A stretch of DNA of 64,000 nt from the NCBI GenBank assembly GCA_008508345.1, contig QNGE01000854.1, positions 141,302 to 205,301 of the forward strand, given 5' to 3'. Shown piece after piece: positions 25,301 through 38,651 of this stretch. Made by a program: the position numbers and the translations under genes. The DNA is from Paragonimus westermani (taxonomy: Eukaryota > Platyhelminthes > Trematoda > Plagiorchiida > Troglotrematidae). The first letter of the stretch is position 1; the number at the start of each line of letters is the position of its first letter. The notes beneath the pieces are model-generated. The model made no database searches, was not told the DNA's origin, and saw only the letters and a program-made list of their open reading frames with translations.

Positions 25301-25737
25301 ACTCAATAACTGGAAAAAGCTGGTCAGGGATTCACATTGAAATTCCACTTCTCCCATGCCAAATTTCTAGTGAGCGTGAGTCAGCAGTCCGAACAGCTAG
25401 CAATTCTTCCACAACAGGTGCGAACTGGACCCAACAACCTATGTAACTAAGTATTCGGTGGTATGTACTAGTCTCCACGAACACATTGGTTTGTTAATTA
25501 CGACGCTGTGAAAGTCCAACGGAGTTTTACTGAAATTACACCACATGAAATTCGCTACTACTCACCAGCATACATACCTGATAGTTAGCTGAGTAAATTC
25601 TCCGTACGTCTACGAGTTAATTTTAAACCACCGATTTTGAGGTACAGCTAATTGGTAGCTAAATGTATACTATTGTCGTCCGTCACAAAAGTTAGCACCT
25701 GAATGTTTAGAAATGATCTTCAGCTTTGTTCAATGTG
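19366..25737. other. No gene recognised
   Basis: A long stretch with only short frames. The longest is 114 codons on the - strand (22877-23221), of fairly protein-like composition but unknown and without splice sites I trust. Frames at 20767-20994 and 21387-21641 on the + strand are likewise unassigned. No repeats or transposon domains were recognised. It may be a distal intron or intergenic sequence. Confidence 0.4.
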
Positions 25738-25945
25738 AGATATTTGACTCAGTGATTACTGCAATCTCCTCATAGGAATGTTCATCGGAGTTCAACTTTC
25801 GGTTGTGGCAGCAATATGCATTAGTGATGAGACATAGCAGGAGTTATACAAAAGTTTACGGTTGAAGTTGGAACGCAATTAACTGAAAAGTTTGCAGAAA
25901 TGCGGAAATTGAAATCACGCACAAGTGTTACTCGAGTGATTCCAC
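25738..25945 (+). repeat. Strongly decayed SINE copy
   Basis: 'ctcagtgattactgcaatct' corresponds to the SINE head and 'ggaatgttcatcggagttca' to the middle with a damaged B-box. 'ttgtggcagcaatatgcatt' then matches the segment after the B-box in the intact copies. The body is only weakly alignable and the tail is not identifiable, so the right-hand limit is approximate. Confidence 0.5.
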
Positions 25946-28900
25946 CGATCTCTTAGGAACAAAAGTCATTGATTCGCAAGTTTGGAATCGTCTTCGGGAG
26001 TGATTTTAAACTTCCGTACGGTAGGTTAATAGCCCGTTTAATTATCTAATTTTAACTTCCATTTTTTTGATAAATAAATCCAAATATAAGAAGCCAGGAC
26101 AGATTAAAATGATCAAAAATCCAGAAAATTTAGATCTGCACAAGAATTTACGAGCAGCAGATCTGACATCCAACACAGAATGCCTTCTGCTGACTTTATT
26201 TTGTTAAGTAGTTCACTGAAAAAACTAATCGCATCATGGAGATCAAACCTATATAGTTAACAGGTAATCTAAGCTAATGGTCATTAATGCCATTCCCTCA
26301 ACGTTACTGCCCTCACTCAGTGAATAAAAGATTAACAAGTCTGTGGACAGAATAGACGTGAGTTTTGTGATGCGTGAGAATAGGCAACACACTATCATGA
26401 CTGCTCTATTCCGATTTTTCGTTAAGCTGACTTAGTAGATGAGTCCATCTACGGAATTTGTCTACCGGGTACCGTAACATTTGGCCAGTGACTGTATCAC
26501 TGCATACAGTCATCTCATCGTCTATCTTGTGCCGATATGTTCACAGTTTACGTTTACCTGTAATTAGGCTGAATACCAACATGAGACTGTAGGTGAAAAA
26601 TAGTTGACCATTCTTACCACACAGATTATCAGAAGACAACCGTAAAACAGGTCATTCTTGTGGAGTTCTTGTTACTGCTACAGAAGCGTAATGCATCTAT
26701 TATACAGACAACAGACCGAGGCCTCTCAGCGGTCAGTACATTTCGTATACAGGTGCCAAGAACTGCTTGTCACAATCCGAGAGTTAGCGAGATGTGTATA
26801 TCAAAAGTGGGTTTCATAGTAGAGTGGCTCCTAGTTTGTTGTTCCAGAAGTTACAAGAAATCACTATTGTTGACTCAAAACGCCTTCTAGTCAAGATATA
26901 GCCAACTTTGTACATAGTGGTATATGTGAAAAACCCAACAGGGACTGCCGTCCAAAACTGTGGTAGTCTACACATTTCAGGTCTGTTGTTAAATCACTGC
27001 TAGCGATTAATAGTAATCGACTGATTCCAACCTGACTAGAATAGGGACACCTACAGGGTGTCGGGCATCCTGAGCATCACTCATACGTAGGTGTTGGGTA
27101 GTTTAGGTATAACTGGTTGATCAAATCTAATGTGACGTACTGATTACCATGAATGTCTCATTAAATGGCAGGTTTGCGTCCATGTCCGAGTTATGTCAAA
27201 CATGGGCAGTACAGAAGAGCTGTGATGGGGCTTAGAGTGTAGCCTAGCGCTTCCAATCAGATGAGTTGCATGGATCTACAAGGTTTCATCTTAGTGAAGT
27301 TGTGCTTACGTTACTATAAGATTGTCAGACTATCTCAGATTTATGCAGTGGAAACTAATTCACGATTGCGGCTGTGTTGACTTCATACTTTAGTGAACCA
27401 TCTCGAATAAAGAACTTCGGTTAGGTAATCAAACATTCTTCGGGATAAGCCATCTAGTTGAGACATATGAGCGAAAAATCCTCAGCTGAGTTATTAACGG
27501 AAGGTCAGTTTTAGAGCAGGCAGTTAGCTAATGTCAAAAACGTTGCGTCCAAAGCGTCATCCAGTACAACCCTTCCTAGGTGATCGCAAGTGTGCGTTTC
27601 GTTAGAATATGACGAACAAATCATCCGTTGATTTAACCTCCTCTGAACTGCGTAAACGATTCTATGAATTGTGTTGTTTTGAAATTATGTTTGGTGCGCC
27701 AGAATAATAGTCACGGCAGCCGGTGTTTTATGTACCATCGGTGCATGAACTGTGTTACAATCCCAGGTGGGACTTCCCGAAAGCAGCAATTATTTGGTTG
27801 GTCCTCTCAGTAATCTCTCTCTAACGAAAATGACATATCTACACACGGGTTGGTTTGAAACTCGTGAAATGTTGCACATGCTTGCATACTAGTGAGAATA
27901 TAATTAGCTCAACTGAATCGTACCAATCTTTCAACAGTTAGCTGGCTGCCGTAGGTAACACCTACGCGCTAATTAAACGTCCTTTGAAATTCCATAGTAA
28001 GTAGCAAACGTTTCGAAGAGTTGCCTTGTTGCACTTTTAACGGTGGCTTACGTTACCAACGGTTAAGGGCGAATGAATTTACGCCTAACTCACCACAAAA
28101 TTTGACAACTTAACACTTGGTTCATTGGTGTACTGAAGCGGAAAATATGTGAATTACCACGAGAACACGTCAAAAATACAACAAAAACAGGGAATTCGTG
28201 AACATCGAGCACTAAATTGAGCGAAGTGTGTGCAAGTGGAGCTGAAATAAGATAAACTTTGAATTTGTTTTGTTTTTTTCTATTCGTCTGAGTTTAGAAG
28301 GAGAGTTAGAACACGGCTAGGGATTGGTTTTTTTGATTACTTTCAGGTCACAAACCGTCTGCCGAAAAGTGGATTGCTAGAAAATAAAAGACTTTTGAAT
28401 TCTTTTTCTGTGTCGCCGAAAGTCATCTACTGAAAAAGTTTGTAGTTCAGTATTTCGCAAAAATTAACTCGGGTTATGAAACATTTGTTAACTGTGTACA
28501 GGACTCGAAACATTTCTGACAAGTCCACTTGGTGGATGCTCATGACAAAATGTTATACCACTGTAGTAGTGAATCGTTTTGTGACTCAAGTTTTGATTCA
28601 GACTAGGCGATGTTTTTCAGTCCGTCTGAACAGGCACATAGTCGTTCGGCCGATATGCCTATTCGTACAACAACAGGACATAAAGGAGTGTACAGACACT
28701 GGTCGCCCTTGAGCAGGTAGCCTGCATTTAAGACTAATTCTGAGCATAAGTCTCGGTCAGTTCCTTATAGACGTACAAAGAAGAGTTTGCCCTAATAAAT
28801 GCTACAAACTTTGGTTCATCTGCCCACTGATTTTGTCTCCTATGAACTGGAGTGAGTTGACAACAGGTTACTTTTCAACAACAGGAATGGGGTTTTTGTC

Positions 28901-29975
28901 CGCTGTGCCAATCAACCCTTATGCAGAGAAGCTGTGTGGACAGCCGTTTTCCCTAGGTGTGTAAATACGAAACTGAAACGTAACATTCAACATGTCCTCT
29001 GTGTAGATTATCTTGAAGCAGGCGCCAGTATCCTGATTAGTTTCAGATTTTGTTTAGAGAGAGTAAACCTTCAGCATCTGGTATAATAAACCGCCTTCAT
29101 TTACTGACAAAATATACTTCGTCTTCAGGAGCATTCTGTGCGTTGGTAAAAGTATACATTAAAGAGCTGAAACAATCCATTCATCTTCAGATGAACGGCA
29201 AACTGGTGTGGCCTAGTGAACATTCCGTGGATACGCCTTATTTTCATATCGGCTAGGTGAATAATATAATTATCGCATACAATTCCTTCATAATTGTTCT
29301 GAAATGCTGACAAATTACCTGAATTGTACTTCCATTATGCTCTGTTCTGTGATTTGTTTACCTCGGAAGAATTGGCTTTGACTACAAGTTTATTTTTAAC
29401 GCAGTTGCTTCTCGTTTGCTCGCTAATTCTGAGATTAGGTTGCTGACACTACTGAACTGAAACTCCACCAGTTGCTATCTTATGCACACCAACATTCACC
29501 CAAGAGCTATGGTCATTCACTTCAGGTCACACGACAACCATAGCAAGTGATTTCGACTTGACCGCAAAGCAAGCCACTTTGACGTTTGTCGTACAGGAAA
29601 ATCGAATATTTTTTTATTAGGTGAAAACCATAAATCAATATACATGTCAGATAAGTTCGTATCTAGCAAGAACAACACAAGTCAGCTGACTTGCTTAAAC
29701 GCGAGAGCAGCAACTGAATGCATATGATGTTCAGTTTAAATTAATATAAACCCACAAACTTCGACCAGTTATTCATATATTGTTCAGCTCATCAAACGAC
29801 TTCGGTGATTTCCTCGTGAGTGAAAATTTCCTGAACAAACGGTTATCGAATGAAGTGAGCGGAATATCCTTCTGTTTCCTTCTTTCGAAATAATCAGATG
29901 GACTGGACACTATTCACATGATGTTGCGATTGAGCGTTTGGATGTGATCATTTAATCACACCCCTAGTTAGATTA
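25946..29975. other. No gene recognised
   Basis: Only short frames (the longest 78 codons at 28476-28712, + strand). No domain, RNA gene or repeat was recognised. A segment near 27040-27110 looks faintly repetitive but I could not pair it with another copy. Confidence 0.4.
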
Positions 29976-30175
29976 CTGGTGTTTTGCTTAGTACACTAGT
30001 CTCAGTAAAAACTAAGACGGGATGAAAATTCCGGTCAGCACGGCGATCTGTACCACTGACGAAATCTAATGAGAACAACGTTCGAGTCTGGTGCTTTCAT
30101 TCGAAATGGGCTATTTCAAAGGATTGTCTGAATACAAAGTTCGCGAACAAATATGAGCAGTGTGTAAGGTGAAAT
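29976..30175 (+). repeat. Decayed full-length SINE copy
   Basis: A-box region 'ggtgttttgcttagtacac', a damaged B-box around 'gatgaaaattccggtc', then 'accactgacgaaatctaatg', 'cgttcgagtctggtgctttc' and 'attgtctgaat'. All appear in the order and spacing of the copy at 19154. Divergence is much higher than in the copies at 18.7 and 19.1 kb, so this is an older insertion. Confidence 0.65.
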
Positions 30176-33100
30176 ATTATATAAATAGTATGCAGTCCCC
30201 TTAGTGCCAATCCTGTCTACATTACAGATGCCATACATCAATGTTCACGAAGAGTTGGGCTTTTCATACAAATATATATTTTTGACGTTAGCATTGACAA
30301 AATCCGAAAGTTTGTAAATTGTTCACGCATTTCTTCATTATATGTTATACTTGCTATATATCCCAAGAAATGTTTTTCTTGGGCGTTTCACATTCTCATG
30401 ACTTCAACTAAGGCTATTCAATAATTAGAATTCTCCGTTCCACCTGTATTGCACTTTCTGTTCTAGAAGTGTTTGTTTATACCAACTATGGACGAACAGG
30501 TAATCTTCCGATGAACGCGATGACAACTGACGCACGTACATTTTTAATTCCTAAGGGTAGCGAAAGTCCACCCTTGAATACGTTATACACACACACAAAT
30601 GTTCGTCTGGAAGTCGAATGACAGATTGGAAGTTTATATCCTCTCTAATTTATGCAACTAAATATCATGCAGACTGACGATCTGAGGTGAAATATGTTAA
30701 AACATTTAGCCAAAGTACTTAGTAAAACCATACCGTTTCAATCGGTTTTCTCAAATAAGTTGAGTGATTCCTTATAGTTGCGGACTTTTTATCTATAGTT
30801 TACCCTTTTTGGTAGACCGTAACGGTTGTTCGTCTCGATGTCGTCATTTTCGGCCAGGTGTCAACAGTAATGTCTACCTTGTGGAGAGAAATCGTACAAG
30901 GTGCAGTTTTAATATCACCTGCCTTTTGCATGGTACTCATTCTGACATCCACTACATAGTGGTTTGGGCTACATCGACATCACGATATCAGACGGACACA
31001 AAACTCTTCAATTTCAAGATGTTTCAGTATCGACTCTCGACAGTTCCGCAATATCACAACCACAGTCTCACGTCTCATTTAAAACTAATTTTTCATGCCA
31101 GAGCAATGAGCCGAAGAGGATACATCGTCTCAACATTACGAGAGAGTTCATACTATGAGCATTCCTGGTTGAGCCTGGTTATAGTTCACAAGTGGATAGC
31201 GGCAGTAGGAACTTATTTTGGAGAAAAAGTTTGTGACCAAGAGAAAACAAATTCCCATAGGTTGTTGAAGACAACCATGCTTCAAGTGTGTAAGTGCATG
31301 TACATGACACGGTTAGGCCACCTGTAACTGGAAGTCCCAGTCGAACGTCTAGACGTTAGTGCAATGAAACTGTTTCCAGCCTCAGCCCTAATGCATAAAC
31401 AGTTTTTGTTTGGACAACTCCGTGAAATCCAATAATGGAACACCATAAGAGCCTTTTGGGTTATTTTAAGCTGGAAAAAAATTTATGGACATACGGCACG
31501 GGGATTCGGAAATATTCGTAACGAGACAGTTTAAGGTGGGAAATATATAGAACGGTATACTGGTCGGCGTGTGTACCCACATTCTGCCGGAGCGCTTAAG
31601 TCAAGCAACCCATGAGGCAAAACGAACGAAATGCGGGTATATTCCCGTCTCACGTGATTTAATGGAACAGACGACAAAACGAAGAGAAATGTTGATCTGC
31701 TATGACCTGAATGAGCTGAACACAAATTAGCAAAACAAATGTGAGGACTAGCATAACCATAAAGTTTGTCACGATCGAGGTTTGCTTATAACCTGTGTAG
31801 AGAAAAATGAAGTTAGTTTTCAGTTAGCACATTACAATAATTAGTTTAGATTAGAAGATTTTTCGAAATAAAGTTTTAAACCTAAGGAAACAACTTGAAT
31901 TCAAAGATTCTCCTTCACGAGTGTTCTTGATCATTCCTGCCACAACTGGTTTTAGTAAACTTCCGTTTGGTTAACTTTCTATTCGTGTATGTTGACAAAT
32001 TTGTGCCGGTAATTATTTGTCGGTGTTTTGTGGGCTGGAATTCATCATACGATTCAGATTAACCAGTCACTTAGCGTGAACTACTTCCGAGATCCTATCC
32101 TGACAGTCGATCTTCTAAATCAGTTGGGGAATTCCGTACGAAACAGTGGAGTGATTAGAGTTTCCGAGTTCTCAAGTTGATGTCGTTGGTCAACTGGTGT
32201 ATCCTGAAGATGTTTGTCTTTCAAGTCTGCTGAAAGTTCACAAATAAATCCATTCCAAATTAACAATTCTGCCAGACTATCGCACCTTCCCTTTAATCAA
32301 CATCACCTAGTTAATCTAAAGTTAACACAAGTTTAATTACTATTCTGGTTAGCATTAACATCACATTCTCCCCCACTAGTACTAACGTAGTTCACAGGAT
32401 AGCAATGACTGTTACTGTCTACATTGGGGGCGGGGTGGTCGCTATGGACATTTCATCAGATAATCAAATTCACTACCATTCTTTCCTAGCCAGCAATTTT
32501 CAGAACTTCTCTTGCATCATTACTCAGTGAACCGACAAAGTCATTTCCGTGAATAAAGTCCCAAAAAATATCAAGTTACAAGATTTAGTCCTAAGCACAC
32601 AAATATCTGCGCAAATAGTTGTCCCTTAGAACAAAATAATCTCGCTCGTATACTGTCTAAGATTGAAATCAAACATGATCGGCATTTATGTCGTGTCATA
32701 GTCAGATAATGCGCTTTATGATTCCTAACTGTTCTGAACTAGTGATTTCATGTTATTGCCCCCTACAGTAGTAGAAATCGATATGGTTTCGGTAAAAGTT
32801 TATGGAGGAAAATGAGACAAGTCGTGGTTTAAGAATTTAACCTTTCAAAACAATAAAACCATTGTGGCGCAAGACGCAGTTGACCATAGACGTTATCTAC
32901 CGTAAGTGCTAGTGTCAAAGTTAATGCTTCACCTTCAGACAACGTTTCTGAACTGGTATACAGCCAAAAATACCCCGTTCTGGGGTAGAACATGAGGTTG
33001 ATACCGGGAATGGTTTGCAGAAAACTGCTGTTTTGGCTATACCAGCAAAATCTTGTCAATCGAACAACAGCTTTACAAGTGACAGCAAGGCATCATGTGT

Positions 33101-36100
33101 AGAACACCTGGTTTGTAATCTGCGTTGGTCCGCTCCGCTCATTGCCTCCACTTCACAGCTAACTTAACCGAACAGCTATCGTCTTCGTGTTAGTGAAAAT
33201 GATTGGCTACCACCTCGTTTACTGTCTCCGGTCATACAACGTGTGTCACCGGAATCCAGCTGTGAAATACATAGCGTAAATAATATGCAGGTAGATATTT
33301 TTGATTCCTATAGCTGATCGTTCACGATGCCACGCCGTTCGGCTTTGACGAACGTGAAAGCTCCCCCCCCCATGATAGATGGATATAGGTCTTCTCCAAT
33401 ACAAGTCGTCAGTCTAGTCTAGATGGGTCATGTTTGAGATATCAGAAAGTCGTTGCCCACATTCTGTGTGTAGCAAAGGGCGCTACATTATTCCGTCTGA
33501 ACGCAACTGAACGAAAGTGGAGAAAATGATCCAATTCAGTGTTACGGAGCGCGTTTGGTGGTTTTTTGTATTAGAGAAGACAATACTGCCAAAAAAAACA
33601 TTTATGCATGGTTGATTGACACATGCTTGTTATTGACTAACTCAAAAAGTGTGAGTCAGTCCAGCGAACCTGTACATTCCTGACATATAACGATCATTGA
33701 CCAAATGCAGACATGAAGATATGTCACAGGTGAATGAAATGATAAGCTGATCCTCACACACAGGTCCTGGAAGGGAGTTGTGTTCCTAATTGCCACTGCT
33801 TACTTCCCAGACCTCGTTTAGTCAGCACAGTCTGACAGATGTTTTAATGCGAAGTACAAACGAAGTAAGGCTTAGTTCAAAGATGATTCCTCAAGCACCG
33901 CTACCTCCACGGATAATTATGTGTACTGTACAAAATTACCCAGGTCAAGGGGGGAATGCCCAACCAACCAAACAGGATGAAAGGTGATGCTGAAACTTCA
34001 ACCAATGGCTCAACCAACTGAACAATAACAGTATGCAATTCACGCTCGATCAAAATCCAAACACCTTCTAACTGTTTAGTGCAGTTAAACTGCACAAACT
34101 CTCAGCATGAGCCAATGTTGGGTTAACGTTTAGAACGTTCGACTATACCATAGCACCGTCAACTTCATAATCTCATTTTCACAAAAACAATCCGACGGAC
34201 ATGCTTGGAAACAGTGGCAATGATGTACCGTAAAGATTGCGTAATTTTGAGTTGTAGACGAAACGGAAAGCCCAGCCATTGACAGAATTACTTTTTTCGT
34301 TATTAAAACCTACTGCGCGTTCAATGCCCCTGACTCTGTTCGGGAGTTCGTTGTGAATGTTATTTCGTGGTTACTTGTCCGCTAATTGTGTTTTGCTAGA
34401 CAGCCTGAGTTCCAAACAGGCACTTAATTTCTTTGGCAATATATTCTTTATATCCACTTTCGTATAAAAATAATGCCGATCATGTGAAGAACTTAATCAG
34501 TGTCTACATGATCCTGTCTGTTAGGATCAGAATACGTTTGCACATGGAGTCTTGAATGTCTTGTCTTCAGTTACAAGCGTTATCTTTAGATGGCAGTATC
34601 CGTGTGTATCCAGGACGTGTATGACTCGTCTATAGCAGACTCAGACGGACAAATACAGTCTGCTTAGGAGTGTTAATTTATATTGCTTCTAACCACAAAA
34701 GACAGAAGTGATGCCTGTGGTATTTCATTATGCTTGCTTTTAGGTGGAATCGGAAAGGCACCTCCAATGTGTTCTCGCATTACTCATATAGAAACAATTT
34801 AACCGAGCACCCGGAACGCTAACCCTTTCATTATGGCCTGAGATGTTTAGTTATTTTGGCTACTAGTTTCATGTGCATCGCTTGGAATTTTATGCGATTA
34901 ATATGTAACATGTTTACATCCCCCAGAGTGGATATAACGTCTACTTCGGATGGTCAGTTTGCACTATTTATGGTTCATGCACCAGTTGCTTTCAAACACG
35001 GCAAAGAGGCGAAAACAAAATCTTGCGATCAACCGTTTACTAATAGGCAAACATGCCGAAGAAAATTTAGAAGTCAGAAATGTAGATTGTTATTTTCTGA
35101 TGAGAAACAAAGGTGACAGGTTGTTCTAATTGGGCTAATTCTTATCACAATTGTCCTTCAAAAACGTTTATGGTTGCAGTATAAAAGAGCAACCTAAAAC
35201 TATCAACGTACATGTCAATAATCGATATGAATGAGGATTAACGTTGACTAACTCAGCTAAACTCTCTAACTGTAAAACATCCAGCCAGTTAGTCAGCGGT
35301 GTTATGCAACTATACACACACGTTAAGAAACCATCTACACAAGTGTTCGAGAACTTACTTTGGATGTGGTACAGTCTACTCCTACCACGAATTTGGATAA
35401 ACGAGATACAGTGTAGCTACGACACAGATTTCATTACAAGATTTAGTGCACACTAAACCGACGGTTTATACCTCAATGTGAGTTGGCAAGTGTAAACGAT
35501 TAGGAAAACCAACACTTTTGAGTTAGCATGCACTGTTTCTTCCGTGATAACATCAACCGTGCAAAAAACTGTTTCTGAATGAACAATAAAGGTTTCACTT
35601 TTCGCATATCAACATCTACAATATAGCACAGCGATCGGTCGTGTGATTTTGTATACTGAACGGGAAACGCTGTTGCCGTCTTCCATTGACGCTACTGCAC
35701 TGGCACATGGCTCCCAATGAATCATGCAGACTCCTTATTTATGTACGTGTCTTCGACCCATTTTGGTATGTGCCCTATAGCCCTTGTTCACAGGTGGCAC
35801 TCTGGTCAGTCTAGTTAGAATACCGATTAGATATGGAGCGTTGTATGTGTTCAGACAAACTCACGTTTCTAGTTGATGTCAAGTAACTAAATTTTGTACT
35901 TTTTGTTTCTGGTGTTGCTCTCAGACAGTTCAGACTGATGGTCATCTTCCGGAACTAGTTATTTGTGGAGTCGCTGTTACCACAATGGTGACAGTGATGG
36001 CGCAATGCTTTGACAATCGTCATTGGAACAGATTCAGTCAACATTTTACGGGTGATGTTTTTTAGATTCAATCCGTTCCGCTTTCAGATTCAGGCTCCGG

Positions 36101-38532
36101 TTAAAACTGTACTTACGGTCGATTTTTCCCATTTTGTAATCACCAAAAACATCCAGATGCATCCCAATTAGGAGTATTCGTTTCATATATTCACTACAGT
36201 CCTCAATCTCACTGAGATGTGTTTGTTGACGGCTTCCTTATAAAAGTAACACACTGAGTATAATAAATATTTCGTAATGTGTGCTATAATCAAAACCAGG
36301 TTGGTTCATCCAGTGTTCGCAGGTTAATCACATGCCTCGAAAAACTGCTACTAAATATAGTATGTTAACCCCTATTGTCTGATTTCACTAAAGCCATCGA
36401 TGAGCATGGCGTCAAAGTGTGCGCATATTTCGTGCCCCATATCATGGTTGAAAATAATGTTGTGTTCTAAACAAACTTTTGTCATTAAGGTGAAAACCTT
36501 GTTATTTTGAGTGTGTTAAATAGCCTACTCAGTTTTACAGTGAAAACGCACCGAAAGTGAAACTGCGGTTTGAGCTCGATAACGTTTGTTTGCTCCACTC
36601 AATGACATCTGGGAAATGCAGCACATGTGCTGTGCTCATTGCCGTCTCCCAACGTTCAAAACTAGAATATATGGGTTGTTTTCAATTCACTAAAAGTACG
36701 ATGTCTGGAACCCAAAAGCGAACATCAGATGATGTACCCCCGACACTTTATATCAGTTTCAGCTTTAAGATGTGATCTGGCAATGACAAAGTCTACTCCG
36801 CTTCAGGTTGCTGCAAGATTCAAAAAGACTTTTTTACGTCCGCCGAGTTCGTTAGAGTAATGTAATATTGCGGAATACATGGTATTTATTACTGAACCAC
36901 ATGACAGTGTTGAGTTGGTACGTCTCGGTATGGGACTAGCAATGATGCTTCATCCGGATATTAAAACAAACTCATATGTGAAATGAACTAACATTTTGGT
37001 GCCGTGGCACTAGGCACACTTTCAACCAATCCAAAGAACTCGACTGAGGCATTACTGTCTAGGGTACTTGCGTCTCTAGCAACAGGTTGTTATCCGGCGA
37101 TCTGTAACTACGCAGATAAATTCAAACCCACGAGGAAAATATTTTGAAGCAGAAGACGTAGATTATGCAAATAAACTTCCTTCAACAAACTGAAAACTGG
37201 CTTTTTAACACAAAGATAGCTGACAAATTAGAACGAATCATTGATTCTCATACCTTCTGGGCATGTGTGGAAGGAATGCGAATGCATTTGATGTGGATTA
37301 TGCGTAGACATTCAAAAACTGCTGTATATGGGCTATAGAATGTTTAAGAGAAAAGAACTGAACCAAATCAGGTGGGTAGATTATACTGTATACAGGTTGG
37401 TTCACAAAGGACAGAGTTTTTTATAGGATAGTTTAATGAGAGGACAAATAAACGTGAAGGGTGAGTAGCATAACCAAAAGCGTTCCATTTGATTTTGAGG
37501 TGAAGAGAAGATTTTCAACTCCACATAAAATGTCAAGGAGTCCGTCGTTGTGAAAGTGTTCACTGGTATGAACGAACCGCCTAATATCAGAAGTAATCTC
37601 AACGCAAAGTTATATAACCGTGAAACACTTCCAAGGCAATTGAAATTCCGTGCGATCGAAGAAACCGCAACCATATGCACTGAATACAGTGTTTTGTTGA
37701 AGAAGAGACACCATGACAACCTGAGGGAGCCGTCCGAGATGGCCAACGCTCGGACTTACTGGCCAGATAGGTGATGTCAGTTTTTGTACCCGAACAACCC
37801 TGAGCAAAGCCACCAACATCATTTGAAGAAATTATCTCTTTTCAGGTGCCGATATACAATGAAAACCTACTGTACTCTAAGAACCCTGTCATTGCATCGA
37901 CGTTTGGTGCATGGAGTGCATGGAGACTATACTTCTTTGTTGAACGCTTCCTATATCTGCGATTAAGTATTCTCTCAATACTCAAGTAAATGTAACGTAG
38001 CTTCAGTACTAGTTGTGACACAGCTGAGAAGCAAACTACTCAGACTTGATCAGGAATGAAGTGTTTTAAAAATAACTTCTTGTTCTCTGTTTTTGGTATT
38101 TCATTTGTTTCGTAGATTATTAATTATGTACGATTAGGGAACGACGATGATCTACCTCAAAACAGAATATTCTTGCTAGACATCACTAGTAAACCGTTTG
38201 TGCACAGTCAACTTGTGGTAATCATTATATAAATGAGAAGACCATTTAAAAATTACTGATTGTTCAACTTCGACTGATTATGGATGTTTATCTAACGTAT
38301 CGAAGTGGAAATACTCATGCGTCAGAAGTTAGTTGGTGATTACTAAGATGTCAGTCGACACAGAACAGAATCCACCTTAATCAAGTTCCACTGTGTGTGA
38401 GCGTGACGTTTTGCACCTAGAAACGTCTATTTTTCATAAGAATCCCATCAAGTTATTGTCACTATTGAGATTGTTCACTTCTCTTCAAATGCTCTGTCTA
38501 CATTCGTGGATTTTTCATCTTTACACTGACAG
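30176..38532. other. No exon recognised; possible upstream intron of the GTPase gene
   Basis: This holds the longest open frame of the window (30764-31327, + strand, 187 codons), which has no domain I recognise and an equally open second frame inside it. I searched it for a P-loop exon of the GTPase downstream (G-x4-G-K-[ST]) and found none. 37402-37774 has long frames on both strands that look like chance. There is a C homopolymer of 9 at about 33363. Part of this stretch is probably intronic, since the first visible GTPase exon is internal. Confidence 0.4.
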
Positions 38533-38651
38533 CAATGGAGGACGAACAAGTACGGGTCGTAACAGTCGAGGTGAACAATGTAAAGTTCCATCTGAATGTG
38601 ATAGACACCAATCTGATCGAGGAAGAATTCCCGGCCAATTCCGAGTCTTTG
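38533..38651 (+). CDS. RGK GTPase exon: G3 region
   Basis: The acceptor is 'tttacactgacag' after a pyrimidine-rich stretch; the exon begins with CA completing a split codon, so the preceding intron is phase 1. The donor 'gtatgt' at 38652 follows a complete TTG codon (phase 0). The ATG at 38535 is an internal methionine, because the upstream frame stays open and the protein would otherwise lack its nucleotide-binding front. The translated exon has V-I-D-T-N-L-I-E-E-E-F where Ras proteins have D-T-A-G-Q-E. Loss of this G3 glycine/glutamine pair is a hallmark of the RGK family. Confidence 0.85.

Noticed and set aside
36000..36060. 'gatggcgcaatgctttgac' as another SINE head
   Set aside because: Only the A-box-like portion is similar; no B-box or body follows at the right spacing.
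37402..37774. Opposed long frames upstream of the first visible GTPase exon as an additional exon
   Set aside because: No RGK-like residues, no fitting donor in phase 1, and both strands are open to a similar extent.
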